Assembly: GCF_001514065.1 (NCBI RefSeq)
Contig: NZ_KQ948426.1
Coordinates: 62,001 to 126,000 of the forward strand
DNA length: 64,000 nucleotides
Direction: 5' to 3'
DNA from: Streptomyces antibioticus
GTDB taxonomy: Bacteria; Actinomycetota; Actinomycetes; Streptomycetales; Streptomycetaceae
The notes under the pieces are model-generated. The model had not been told where the DNA came from. It did not search any database and was given only the letters and a program-made list of their open reading frames with translations. The position numbers and the translations under genes are program-made. Shown here piece by piece: positions 26,513 through 35,102 of the stretch (positions are counted from its first letter, which is position 1; every line of letters begins with the position of its first letter).

Positions 26513-26623
26513 CACAGCGGCTGTTCGGCGGGGGGGCGGGCAACCATGGCCCGCGCCCGTGCGTGATGATCCATGCACGAGCCTCAGCGGCACCAGGCCG
26601 CCCGGAGCATCCAAGGACCCACC

Positions 26624-27169
26624 ATGCGCGCCCTCCCCCTCGCAGCCGCCACCCTCGCCGCGGCCTTCCTGCTGACCGCCTGTTCCGACGACGACGGCGG
26701 CAAGGACACCGGCGCCTCCGCCCCCTCCGCCTCCGCCAAGTCCGGCGGCACCTGCGTGCTCGACGAGATGGGCGTGCAGGTCGGTCCCGCCAATGCCGCC
26801 CCGGCCGCCGGTGACACCGGCAACGTGCCCGTGACGCTCACCAACAAGAGCGGCGCCAAGTGCACGCTGGACGGCCTGCCCGGTGTGGACCTCATCGCCG
26901 GCGGCAACTCGGTGAGCGTGGCGTCCGACCCCGCCGCCACGGCCAGGAAGACGACCCTCGCCGAGGGCGCCTCGATCGCCTGCACCCTCACCTACGTCCG
27001 CGGCGAGAAGGGCAGCGACCGGAGCCTCGCCGCGACGAGTGCGGAGTTCAACCTGCCGGGGTCCACCAAGACGTACGCCTTCAAGTGGACGTACGGCGAG
27101 GTCGCGCTGAAGAAGGACGGCGAGACGCCGGACGCCACGGTGTCCGGCTTCCAGGAGTCCAGCGAGTGA
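26624..27169 (+). CDS. DUF4232 lipoprotein
   Basis: 181 residues. Signal MRALPLAAATLAAAFLLTAC with lipobox LTAC, then an Asp/Ser linker and a DUF4232-type beta sandwich: VPVTLTNKSGAKCTLDGLPGVDLI with the conserved cysteine-glycine-tyrosine-like pattern and YAFKWTYGEVAL near the end. AAGGACC precedes ATG 26624; an upstream in-frame ATG at 26573 would spoil the signal peptide. Function unknown; probably surface-exposed. It converges on the DUF2786 gene, 6 bases between stops. Confidence 0.82.
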   Translation: MRALPLAAATLAAAFLLTACSDDDGGKDTGASAPSASAKSGGTCVLDEMGVQVGPANAAPAAGDTGNVPVTLTNKSGAKCTLDGLPGVDLIAGGNSVSVASDPAATARKTTLAEGASIACTLTYVRGEKGSDRSLAATSAEFNLPGSTKTYAFKWTYGEVALKKDGETPDATVSGFQESSE

Positions 27170-27175
27170 CCCTGC

Positions 27176-28288
27176 TCAGCGCAGGGGCTTGCGGGACTTG
27201 ACCTGCGCCCGGTCGGCCGCCTCGGCGCCCTCCACCCAGCCCGCCTCGTCGGTGACCCCGCGCAGGCGGGTCGTGGTGGTCTGCGGGAACATGCGGTCCA
27301 CGCGGTCGGTGACGGCGACCTCGCGGGTGGCCAGGACCGGGAGCAGGTCGTCGCCGACCTGGGTCTCGGCGGCGGCGCGCAGCAGGTCGCCGACGCGGTG
27401 CGCGTAGGCCGCGAGGAAGGACTGCCGGAAGGTCTTGGTCCGCTTGCGGCCACCGGCCCGCTGGGCGGCCTCCGCCTTCGTCATCGCGGACGTGGCCTGC
27501 ACCAGGAGCGAGGTGTAGAGCAGCTCCACGGCGTCGAGGTCGGGGCCGAAGCCGACCACCGTGGAGAAGGCGAACGCCTCGTTCCAGACGGCCCGGCAGT
27601 GGTTCGCCGTCGCCACCGCGTCCAGCAGCACCGCCTTGGCCTGCTCGTACGGCGGCTCGACCCCGATCCGGCAGGCACCGGGGCTGTCGTGCGTGGGCGC
27701 CTGCGCGTCCAGCAGCGCCTCGTCGACGCTGTGGCGGGCCATCAGCTCCTGCGCCTTGGCGGTGAGTGCCTCCGCCTCGTCCGGATAGCCGGTCGCCTCT
27801 GCCTTGGCGAGCAGCGCGCGGATCCGGGTGAGCATGCGGGGCTCGGCGGAGGAGTGCCGGGTGACGGGCTCGTCCAGGGGTTCCAGGGCGGGCAGCCGCA
27901 GCAGCAGGCGGTACAGCTCCAGGACCGCGGTGGCGCGCGAGAAGCGGTCGGTGCGGGGCGCGGGTTCGGCGGGCAGCTCGGCCAGCTGGGCCGCCCACCG
28001 GGGACCGCGCGCCCGGTCGTCGGGCGCCTGCGCGCGGATCAGGGCCGACAGCAGGCGCAGGTGTACGTCGTCCAGCTCGCGCCGCACCAGTCGTACGACG
28101 TCGGCGGGCTGCCAGCCACGGCGCCAGGCGGCCGCGACGAACTCCCTCCCCCGGCGTTCGAGTTCGGCGTCGGCCCCCGCGTCGGCGGCCAGGAGGGAGG
28201 CGGCCGTGTCGAGGGCGGAGTCGGCGTCCGCGTAGAGGGCGGCCTCGAAGGCGCGGTCGACGGTGCCGGGGGCGCTGCTGCTGGTCAC
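27176..28288 (-). CDS. DUF2786 domain protein
   Basis: 370 residues. The DUF2786 segment RIRALLAKAEATGYPDEAEALTAKAQELMARHSVDE is near residue 155-190, followed by a region in which paralogues bear zincin-like features; here HCRAVWNEAFAFSTVVGFGPDLDAVELLYTSLL is the best conserved block. The N-terminal 140 residues are helical and Ala/Arg-rich. Function unknown. It is divergent from the LysE gene; only ~65 bases separate the starts. Confidence 0.8.
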   Translation of the reverse strand: MTSSSAPGTVDRAFEAALYADADSALDTAASLLAADAGADAELERRGREFVAAAWRRGWQPADVVRLVRRELDDVHLRLLSALIRAQAPDDRARGPRWAAQLAELPAEPAPRTDRFSRATAVLELYRLLLRLPALEPLDEPVTRHSSAEPRMLTRIRALLAKAEATGYPDEAEALTAKAQELMARHSVDEALLDAQAPTHDSPGACRIGVEPPYEQAKAVLLDAVATANHCRAVWNEAFAFSTVVGFGPDLDAVELLYTSLLVQATSAMTKAEAAQRAGGRKRTKTFRQSFLAAYAHRVGDLLRAAAETQVGDDLLPVLATREVAVTDRVDRMFPQTTTTRLRGVTDEAGWVEGAEAADRAQVKSRKPLR

Positions 28289-28353
28289 GGAGCGATCGTC
28301 TCACTCCCCGAAAATGGGGTGCCGCGGCCCATGGGGACTTCGAGCATGGCCGC

Positions 28354-28980
28354 ATGATGGACATGTCTCTCTACGCGGCCTTCCTCGTGGCCGCCTTCGC
28401 GCTCTGTGTGACCCCGGGTCCCGACATGATGTTCATCGTGGCGATGGGCGGCCGCGGCGGCCCCGCGGCGGGGGTGATGGCGGCGTTCGGGGTGGCCTGC
28501 GCGATGTTCGTGCACACGGTCGCCGCGGCGCTCGGACTGTCGGCGCTGTTCCTGGCGCTGCCCACGCTCTACCACGTACTGCGCTGGGCGGGCGCCGCCT
28601 ACCTGCTGTACCTCGCGGTGAAGGCGTTCCGGGACCGCTCGCCGGTGGGCGAGGGCGCCGTGGCCGGGCCCGGGATGCGGCGGGCGTTCTGGCAGGGGGC
28701 GGTCACCAATCTGCTGAACCCCAAGGTGATCCTCTTCAACGTGGCGTTCCTGCCGCAGTTCGTGGCGCCGGAGCTGGGACACGTGTGGGAGCAGTTCCTG
28801 GTCCTCGGGCTCACCATCACGGTCATGGGGTTCGCGGTGGACGGTTCCATCGGGCTGCTCTCCGGGAAGTTGTCGGCGCTGCTGCGGCGGAGCCGGCGGG
28901 TGGCGCGCGGGCTCAACGTCTTCAGCGGGACGGTGTTCACGGGGCTGGCGGTGCGGCTGGCGGTCTCGGCGCCGAAGTAG
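28354..28980 (+). CDS. LysE family amino acid/metabolite exporter
   Basis: 208 residues with six helices. Family pattern: FALCVTPGPDMMFIVAMGGRGGPAAGVMAAFGVACAMFVHT, RWAGAAYLLYLAVKAFRD, and the central FWQGAVTNLLNPKVILFNVAFLPQF, all typical of RhtB/LysE. Several ATGs (28354, 28357, 28363) are possible; none has a strong RBS. The stop lies directly before the operator pair of the HTH-Clp_N gene. Substrate unknown. Confidence 0.9.
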   Translation: MMDMSLYAAFLVAAFALCVTPGPDMMFIVAMGGRGGPAAGVMAAFGVACAMFVHTVAAALGLSALFLALPTLYHVLRWAGAAYLLYLAVKAFRDRSPVGEGAVAGPGMRRAFWQGAVTNLLNPKVILFNVAFLPQFVAPELGHVWEQFLVLGLTITVMGFAVDGSIGLLSGKLSALLRRSRRVARGLNVFSGTVFTGLAVRLAVSAPK

Positions 28981-29027
28981 TGTCAACCTCGGGTTGACAC
29001 CCCTGGCCTGTCAACCTACGGTTGACA
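28981..29027 (+). promoter_or_regulatory. Twin operator and promoter of the HTH-Clp_N gene
   Basis: Two palindromes, TGTCAACC-TCG-GGTTGACA (28981-28999) and TGTCAACC-TAC-GGTTGACA (29009-29027), 28 bases apart. The first contains a perfect -35 TTGACA (28994-28999); 17 bases later TACGGT (29017-29022) is a good -10. TSS would be at about 29028-29030, on the ATG at 29029, so the mRNA is probably leaderless and the promoter is fully covered by the operators. Confidence 0.82.
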
Positions 29028-29028
29028 C

Positions 29029-29760
29029 ATGACGACGAACCCCATCATCACGTCATCCGTACGCCTCGACGACCTCATCGCGGCCATCAAGAAGGTCCAC
29101 GCCGAGCCCCTCGAACAGCTTGAGGACGCGGTGATCGCCGCCGATCACCTCGGTGAGGTCGCCGACCATCTGATCGGCCACTTCGTGGACCAGGCCCGCC
29201 GCTCGGGCGCCTCCTGGACGGACATCGGCAAGAGCATGGGGGTGACCCGGCAGGCGGCCCAGAAGCGGTTCGTGCCCAAGGAGGGCGGGGACGCCGGCGC
29301 GAACCAGGACTTCAGCCGGTACACACCGCGCGCCCGGAACGCGGTGATGGCCTCCCACAACGAGGCCGTCGCCGCCCGCAACGCCGAAGGCCGCCCCGAG
29401 CACCTGGTCCTCGGCCTGCTGGCGGAACCGGAGGGGCTGGCCGCGAAGGCGATCGTCGCGCAGGGCGTCCTCCTCGACACCGTCCGCCAGGCCGCCACCG
29501 CCGCGCTCCCGCCGGCCGCGGAGGACGCCCCCGAGCTGGTGCCGTACGGTGCCGACGCCAAGAAGGTCCTGGAACTCACCTTCCGCGAGGCCCTGCGCCT
29601 GGGCCACAACTACGTCGGCACCGAGCACATGCTGCTGGCGCTGCTGGAGTTCGAGAACGGCCACGGAGTGCTGTCGGGCCTCGGGATCGGCAAGCCGGCC
29701 GCGGAGGAGTACTTCGCCGAGGCGCTCGCCAAGATCCAGAAGCCGGGGCAGCAGGGCTGA
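29029..29760 (+). CDS. HTH protein with Clp N-terminal repeat domain
   Basis: 243 residues. Residues ~30-90 hold a helix-turn-helix (HFVDQARRSGASWTDIGKSMGVTRQAAQKRF); residues ~95-240 are a double Clp_N repeat (FSRYTPRARNAVMASHNEAVAA...PEHLVLGLLAEPEG, and LTFREALRLGHNYVGTEHMLLALLEFENG), the substrate/adaptor-binding module of ClpA/ClpC. No AAA domain follows. It may be a transcription factor whose stability or activity responds to Clp chaperones, controlling itself through the twin operator immediately upstream. Function otherwise unknown. Its last codons start a 27-base tandem repeat. Confidence 0.87.
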   Translation: MTTNPIITSSVRLDDLIAAIKKVHAEPLEQLEDAVIAADHLGEVADHLIGHFVDQARRSGASWTDIGKSMGVTRQAAQKRFVPKEGGDAGANQDFSRYTPRARNAVMASHNEAVAARNAEGRPEHLVLGLLAEPEGLAAKAIVAQGVLLDTVRQAATAALPPAAEDAPELVPYGADAKKVLELTFREALRLGHNYVGTEHMLLALLEFENGHGVLSGLGIGKPAAEEYFAEALAKIQKPGQQG

Positions 29761-29831
29761 CCCCCGTTGTCGGCCCAGCAGGGCTGACCCTCGTTGCCGG
29801 CCCGGCAGGGCTGACCCTCGTTGTCAGACCC
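29751..29831. repeat. Three 27-base tandem repeats spanning a stop codon
   Basis: Copies at 29751-29777, 29778-29804 and 29805-29831, each starting GCAGGGCTGACC. The first contains the final codons and TGA of the HTH-Clp_N gene, so the gene's end has been duplicated twice downstream. Confidence 0.85.
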
Positions 29832-29850
29832 TCCTGCGACACTCGCCACC

Positions 29851-31530
29851 ATGACCGACCGCTGGGCGCTCGCTCCGGCCGAGGGCGGTGGCGCGGAGGT
29901 CGCCCCCCTCGGTGACGACGGGCTGCCCGTGGGGCCCGTGGTGCGGGAGGCGGACCTCGCGGCGGCCGTGCGGGGGCGGCCGGAGGTCACGCGGTGGGTG
30001 TGGCGGTCCACCGCCGAGGTGTATCCGCGGCTGCTCGCCACGGGGGTGCGGGTGGAGCGGTGCTACGACATCGAGGACGCGGAGACCCTGCTGCTCGGCC
30101 ATGCCGGGCGGTACGGCGAACCCCGGTCGGCCGCCGCCGCGCTCGCCCGGCTGCGCGGCGGCCCCGTACCGCCCGATCCGCCGCTGCGCTCCGCCGAACC
30201 CGGCTCCCAGTCCTCCCTCTTCGAGCCCCAGGCCGTCCACCTCCCGCTGACCGACCTCCTGGAGGTCTACGCCGACCAGCTGCGCCGCCAGGAAGCCACC
30301 GCGCACCCGGACCGGATGCGGCTGCTGATCACCGCCGAGTCGGCCGGGATGCTGGTGGCCGCCGAGATGAACCGCGCCGGGCTGCCGTGGAGCGCCGACG
30401 TCCACCGGGCCGTGCTGCACGAGCTGCTGGGCGACCGCTATGCCGGGGGCGGCGAGCCCCGGCGGCTCGCCGAGCTCGCCGACGAGGTGTCCGCCGCCTT
30501 CGGCCGCCGGGTCAGGCCCGACCTGCCCGCCGACGTCGTCAAGGCCTTCGCGCAGGCCGGCATCAAGGTCACCTCGACCCGCCGCTGGGAGCTGCAGACC
30601 GTCGACCACCCGGCCGTGAAGCCCCTCATCGAGTACAAGAAGCTGTACCGGATCTGGGTCGCCCACGGCTGGTCCTGGCTCCAGGACTGGGTGCGGGACG
30701 GCCGCTTCCGGCCGGAGTTCCTCTGCCACGGAACCGTCACCGGCCGCTGGGTCACCAACGGCGGCGGCGCCCTCCAGATCCCCAAGGTGATACGCCGTGC
30801 GGTCGTCGCCGACCCCGGCTGGCGGCTGGTCGTCGCCGACGCCGACCAGATGGAACCGCGCGTGCTCGCCGCCATCTCCCGCGACCCCGGTCTGATGGAG
30901 GTGGCCGGCCGGGAGAGCGACCTCTACCAGTCCGTCTCCGACCGCGCCTTCTCCGGCGACCGCGACCAGGCCAAGATCGCGGTGCTGGGCGCGGTGTACG
31001 GCCAGACCTCCGGGGACGGCCTGAAGAACCTCGCCGCGCTCAGACGCCGCTTCCCCAAGGCGGTCGCGTACGTCGACGAGGCGGCCCGCGCGGGCGAGGA
31101 GGGGCGGCTCGTACGGACCTGGCTCGGCCGCACCTGCCCACCCGCGGCCGGCTCGGGCGAGGACAGCGCCGAGGAGGCCGGCATTCCCCAGGAGGACTCC
31201 CCCGACCAGCAGTGGGTACCTGGCTACGCCTCCACCAACGCCCGCGCCCGCGGCCGCTTCGCCCGTAACTTCGTCGTCCAGGGCAGCGCCGCCGACTGGA
31301 CCCTGCTGCTGCTCGCGGCCCTGCGGCGGACCTGCGCGGACATGGCCGCCGAGCTGGTCTTCTTCCAGCACGACGAGGTGATCGTGCACTGCCCCGAGGA
31401 GGAGGCCGAGCAGGTCGTCGCCGCGATCCGGGAGGCCGCGGCGCTGGCCGCCCGGCTGACGTTCGGCGAGACGCCGGTGCGGTTCCCGTTCACGACGTCG
31501 GTGGTGGAGTGCTACGCGGACGCCAAGTAG
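29851..31530 (+). CDS. Family A DNA polymerase with 3'-5' exonuclease-like region (no 5' nuclease)
   Basis: 559 residues. C-terminal half has polymerase A motifs: motif A VVADADQMEPRVLAAIS near 330, motif B region RDQAKIAVLGAVYGQTSGDG, and motif C FFQHDEVIVHCP near 515. The N-terminal ~180 residues are divergent and lack the 5'-3' nuclease of PolI; the family is annotated in Streptomyces as bifunctional 3'-5' exonuclease/DNA polymerase. Main chromosomal polA should be elsewhere. Possible repair or translesion role is inference. Start ATG 29851 follows the tandem repeat; an upstream in-frame start at 29821 is also possible. Confidence 0.88.
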   Translation: MTDRWALAPAEGGGAEVAPLGDDGLPVGPVVREADLAAAVRGRPEVTRWVWRSTAEVYPRLLATGVRVERCYDIEDAETLLLGHAGRYGEPRSAAAALARLRGGPVPPDPPLRSAEPGSQSSLFEPQAVHLPLTDLLEVYADQLRRQEATAHPDRMRLLITAESAGMLVAAEMNRAGLPWSADVHRAVLHELLGDRYAGGGEPRRLAELADEVSAAFGRRVRPDLPADVVKAFAQAGIKVTSTRRWELQTVDHPAVKPLIEYKKLYRIWVAHGWSWLQDWVRDGRFRPEFLCHGTVTGRWVTNGGGALQIPKVIRRAVVADPGWRLVVADADQMEPRVLAAISRDPGLMEVAGRESDLYQSVSDRAFSGDRDQAKIAVLGAVYGQTSGDGLKNLAALRRRFPKAVAYVDEAARAGEEGRLVRTWLGRTCPPAAGSGEDSAEEAGIPQEDSPDQQWVPGYASTNARARGRFARNFVVQGSAADWTLLLLAALRRTCADMAAELVFFQHDEVIVHCPEEEAEQVVAAIREAAALAARLTFGETPVRFPFTTSVVECYADAK

Positions 31531-31540
31531 GGGCGGGGTA

Positions 31541-34500
31541 TCAGCTGTCGAGCAGGTCCCTCAGCTCGGCCAGGACCTCCTTCTTGTCCGTGCCGTCCAG
31601 CGCGGCCAGCGCGCTGCGCCACTGCTCCCGCGCCTCCGCCGGCCGCCCCGTCTCCCGCAGCAGCAGCCCGTACTGATGGCGGGCGAGACCACCGGTGTAC
31701 CCGTCGGCGCGGGCCTCCGCGCGGCGCAGCAGCTCGGCGCACTCGCGCTCGCACGGCCCGGTCCGGCCGAGCAGCCGCAGCGCACGCACCAGCCCGAGCC
31801 GGGACTGGGACTCCCCGTGCCAGTCGCTGTGCCCGCCGAGCATGCCCAGGCTGTCCTCGAAGTGCGGTACGGCGGCGGCCGGTTCACCGAGGGCGAGATA
31901 CGCGTAGCCGATGTTGCAGAGCGCGGAGTGCGCCACGATGACGTTGCCGATCTCGTTGCCGATCGCGAGCGAGCGCCGGTGGTACTCGATGGCGGCCCGC
32001 GGGTCGGTGTGCTCGTAGAGGTTGCCGAGATGGCCGTACGCCACCGCGTCGCCCCACGGGTCGTCCAGCTGCGGTGAGAGTTCGAGGCACTGGAGCAGCG
32101 CCTGCTCGCACTCGGCGTACCTGCCGAGGCTCTCCAGCAGCAGACCCTGGTTGCCGAGGCAGCGCCGGACCCGGGAGATCATGCCGAGCCGCCGCCACAG
32201 CGCGGTGGCCTGTTCCATGAACGCGAGGGACTCGCCGTGCCGGCCGGCGAGGAAGTGCATCCCGGCGAGGTCGCTGAGCGCGTAGGCCTCGGCCACCTCG
32301 TCGCCCAGCCGGCGCGCCAGCTGGAGCGCGACCTGCCCGAGCACCTCCATCTCGGAGACCCGGCCGCCGCGTTGGAGGCAGGGGAAGATGAGCCGCAGCA
32401 GCGTGGAGACATGGGCGGCGGTGCGCTCGTCGGAGGCGTCCGCGTACCGCTCGGCGAGCGCGACGATGTTCTCGAGCTCCGTGGTGCTCCAGGCGAAGGC
32501 CTCCTCGGAGCCGGCGAACGGCGGCACGGACCGGACGTGCGCCGTGTGCTCGGGCGGTTGCGTCGGGGTCGGGCGACGCCGGTCCTCCTGGTCGAAGCCG
32601 GGCACCACGGTCTCGGTGAGGACGCGTTCGGCGACGGCCGTGTACCAGCGCACCCCGGTGCGGGCGACATCGGCGGCCTGTCCGCTGCCGGCGAGTTCGC
32701 GGGCGAAGTCGCGGACCAGGTCGTGCGGGGCGTAGCGGCCGTACGCGGTCTCCTCCAGCAGCGCCACGTCGACGAGCCGGTCCAGCGCCTCCTCCGCGCG
32801 GTCGGTGTCGGTGCCGAGCAGCCGGGCGACGAGCGGGGCGCCGTACGTGGGCAGGTCCAGGGCGCCCAGGCGGCGCAGGGCGAGGGCGGCGTCGCGGTCG
32901 GAGCGGCGGCCCGAGGCGGCGAGCGCGTCGTGGGCGACGGCCAGGGAGCGGCGTACGGACAGGTCGTCGTACTCCAGCCGCTGCAACCTGCTCTCCGTGG
33001 CGGCGAGTTGGTCGGCGAGCACGTCCGGGGTGAGGGCACGGCGGGCGGCCAGGCGGGCGCCGACGATGCGCAGGGCGAGGGGGAGGCGGCCGGTGAGTTC
33101 GACGAGGGGGTGGGTGGCGTCGATGCGGTCGCCCTCATCACCGTCACCGTCGCCGTCATCGGGGCCGGGGCCGGCGCCGCGGCCTGAAGCCGCCCGCAGC
33201 AGTGCCGCGCTCTCCTCCGCCGACAGGGGCTCCAGCGGGAAATGGCGGGCGCCGTCGAGCGCGGCCAGCGGGGAGCGGCTGGTGACGATCACCGCGCAGC
33301 CGGGGCCGGCCGGCAGCAACCGACGCACCTGCGCGGCGTTCTCGGCGTCGTCCAGCACCATCAGGGTGCGGGTCGGGGCGAGCATCGAGCGCAGCAACGC
33401 GGCTGCCGCGTCGGGATGTTCGGGGAGGGAACGGGGGTCGGCACCGAGGTCCCGCAGCAGCGCGGTGAGCGCCTGGGCCGAGGTGAGGGGGGTCATGCCG
33501 GGGGTGGCGCCGTGCAGATTGACGTACAACTGCCCATCGGGGAAGCGGTCCCGCAGGGCATGCGCCGTGTGCAGCGCGAGAGCGCTCTTGCCGACCCCGG
33601 CCATGCCGCTGATGACGGCGACGGGGGTGTGGGGGTCGGCGGGGAGGGGGGCGTGCGGGGAGTCATGGGCGGAGGTGTGGGGGGCGAGGGTCTGACGCAG
33701 GGCGTCCAGGTGGGTGGTGCGGCCGGTGAAGTGGGGCGGGGGTGGCGGGAGTTGGGCGGGACGGGGCAGGGATGTGGGGGGCGGGGGTGTCGGGGGTGGG
33801 GTGGAGGACGAGGCGGGTGCCGGGTCTGTGTCTACAGCTGTGGCTGGCGCTGCGGCTGCTGCGGCCAGGGGCGGAGCCGTCGGTACGGCGCCGGGTGCCG
33901 CGGACGTGACGAACGGGGCCGGCCCCTTTCCCGCCGCGCCCACCGCCCCGGCGGCCGTATCCGCAGACCCGTCAGCCGCGCCCACCGCCCCACCAGCCGT
34001 GCCCGGCACCCCATCCGCGCTGCCCGGCGCCCCATCCGAGGCACCCGCCGCCACCATCTCCCCCCGCAGCACCTCCACATGCGCCTCCCGCACCCCCGCC
34101 CCCGGCTCCACGCCGAGTTCCTCGATGAGGTGGGTGCGCAGGTCGCGGTGGACTGCGAGGGCCTCTGCCTGGCGGCCCGTGCGATGGAGGGCCAGCATCA
34201 GCTGGCGGTGGAAGGCCTCACGCAGCGGATGTTCGGCGGCGAGCGCGGTCAACTCGGGCACGACGGCGTCGAGCCGGGCGCCACCGACGGCGAGCTCGGC
34301 GTCGTACCGCCACTCCAGGAGCAGCAGCCGGGCCTCCCCCAGCCGCTGCACGAAGGCGTATCCGCCCAGCTCGGGCGGCAGCCCGGCGAGCGGAGTGCCG
34401 CGCCACAGCGTGAGCGCCGCGGTGCTCGCGCGCAGCGTGCGCTCCCAGTCCCGCCCGGCGTGCGCGGTACGGGCCTCGGCGGTCAGGGACTCGAACACAT

Positions 34501-34855
34501 GGACGTCGAGTTCGCCCTGCTCGACCCGGAGCAGATAGCCGGGCGGCACGGCCCGCAGCCGGTCGGGGTCGTCGAGCAGCCGGCGCAGCCGGGTGACGTG
34601 GTTGTGCAGGGAGGCCTGCGCGGAGGCGGGCGGCGACCCGCCCCACAGGGCGTCCTTGAGCGCGTCGACGGAGACGGTACGGCCCGCCTCCAGCAGCAGC
34701 GCGGCCAGCAGCACCCGCACCTTGGGGCTGCTCACGACCCGGGCGACCGGGCCTCCGGTGCCGGTATCGGCGTCGGCGTCGGTATCGGTAGGGACGTCGG
34801 CGTCGTACAGGACCGGCGGACCCAGGAGTCCGAAGCGCAGCTCGCACCGCTTCAC
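31541..34855 (-). CDS. SARP-type regulator: OmpR-like DBD, BTAD, NB-ARC, TPR
   Basis: 1104 residues, AfsR-like architecture. Residues 1-95: winged helix (RFGLLGPPVL, VRVLLAALLLEAGRTVSVDALKDALWG); ~100-245: BTAD (AFHRQLMLALHRTGRQAEAL...RTHLIEELGVEPG); ~250-390: Ala/Pro/Gly-rich linker; ~405-690: NB-ARC ATPase with Walker A GMAGVGKSALALHTAH near 418 and RTLMVLDDAENA; ~780-1100: TPR repeats. Such proteins activate secondary-metabolite or developmental genes. GTG 34855 starts the conserved domain. No biosynthetic cluster is adjacent. Confidence 0.9.
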   Translation of the reverse strand: MKRCELRFGLLGPPVLYDADVPTDTDADADTGTGGPVARVVSSPKVRVLLAALLLEAGRTVSVDALKDALWGGSPPASAQASLHNHVTRLRRLLDDPDRLRAVPPGYLLRVEQGELDVHVFESLTAEARTAHAGRDWERTLRASTAALTLWRGTPLAGLPPELGGYAFVQRLGEARLLLLEWRYDAELAVGGARLDAVVPELTALAAEHPLREAFHRQLMLALHRTGRQAEALAVHRDLRTHLIEELGVEPGAGVREAHVEVLRGEMVAAGASDGAPGSADGVPGTAGGAVGAADGSADTAAGAVGAAGKGPAPFVTSAAPGAVPTAPPLAAAAAAPATAVDTDPAPASSSTPPPTPPPPTSLPRPAQLPPPPPHFTGRTTHLDALRQTLAPHTSAHDSPHAPLPADPHTPVAVISGMAGVGKSALALHTAHALRDRFPDGQLYVNLHGATPGMTPLTSAQALTALLRDLGADPRSLPEHPDAAAALLRSMLAPTRTLMVLDDAENAAQVRRLLPAGPGCAVIVTSRSPLAALDGARHFPLEPLSAEESAALLRAASGRGAGPGPDDGDGDGDEGDRIDATHPLVELTGRLPLALRIVGARLAARRALTPDVLADQLAATESRLQRLEYDDLSVRRSLAVAHDALAASGRRSDRDAALALRRLGALDLPTYGAPLVARLLGTDTDRAEEALDRLVDVALLEETAYGRYAPHDLVRDFARELAGSGQAADVARTGVRWYTAVAERVLTETVVPGFDQEDRRRPTPTQPPEHTAHVRSVPPFAGSEEAFAWSTTELENIVALAERYADASDERTAAHVSTLLRLIFPCLQRGGRVSEMEVLGQVALQLARRLGDEVAEAYALSDLAGMHFLAGRHGESLAFMEQATALWRRLGMISRVRRCLGNQGLLLESLGRYAECEQALLQCLELSPQLDDPWGDAVAYGHLGNLYEHTDPRAAIEYHRRSLAIGNEIGNVIVAHSALCNIGYAYLALGEPAAAVPHFEDSLGMLGGHSDWHGESQSRLGLVRALRLLGRTGPCERECAELLRRAEARADGYTGGLARHQYGLLLRETGRPAEAREQWRSALAALDGTDKKEVLAELRDLLDS

Positions 34856-35042
34856 ACCGACCCACTGCCTTCCGAGACTTCCGACGCGCTGTACCTGGCG
34901 AAATCCCGCCGCTGCCCACATGTTAGCGATCCGTTGGTGACGCCTGATGTGATCATTCCATCGGATCTGGCCCGAGGGTGCGCGCGTCTGACGCGTTACT
35001 CGGGGGAGTGTCGCCGTCGCGGCCGGATCCGGGGATGTGACA

Positions 35043-35077
35043 GGGCCCCGGTCGTCGGAGGTGAACGACCGGGGTCC
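35043..35077 (-). terminator. Hairpin terminator after glycosyltransferase gene
   Basis: Arms around 35043-35055 and 35065-35077 pair through a 10-bp perfect core (35046-35055 with 35065-35074) plus flanking pairs; 9-base loop. Positioned 25 bases past the GT2 stop on the minus strand. Confidence 0.7.
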
Positions 35078-35102
35078 TCGTGCGTTTCCGGACACCGTCG
35101 GC

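Noticed and set aside
29821..29850. Earlier start for the DNA polymerase at 29821
   Set aside because: That start lies within the third 27-base repeat and adds ten non-conserved residues; ATG 29851 is the simpler choice, though not proven.
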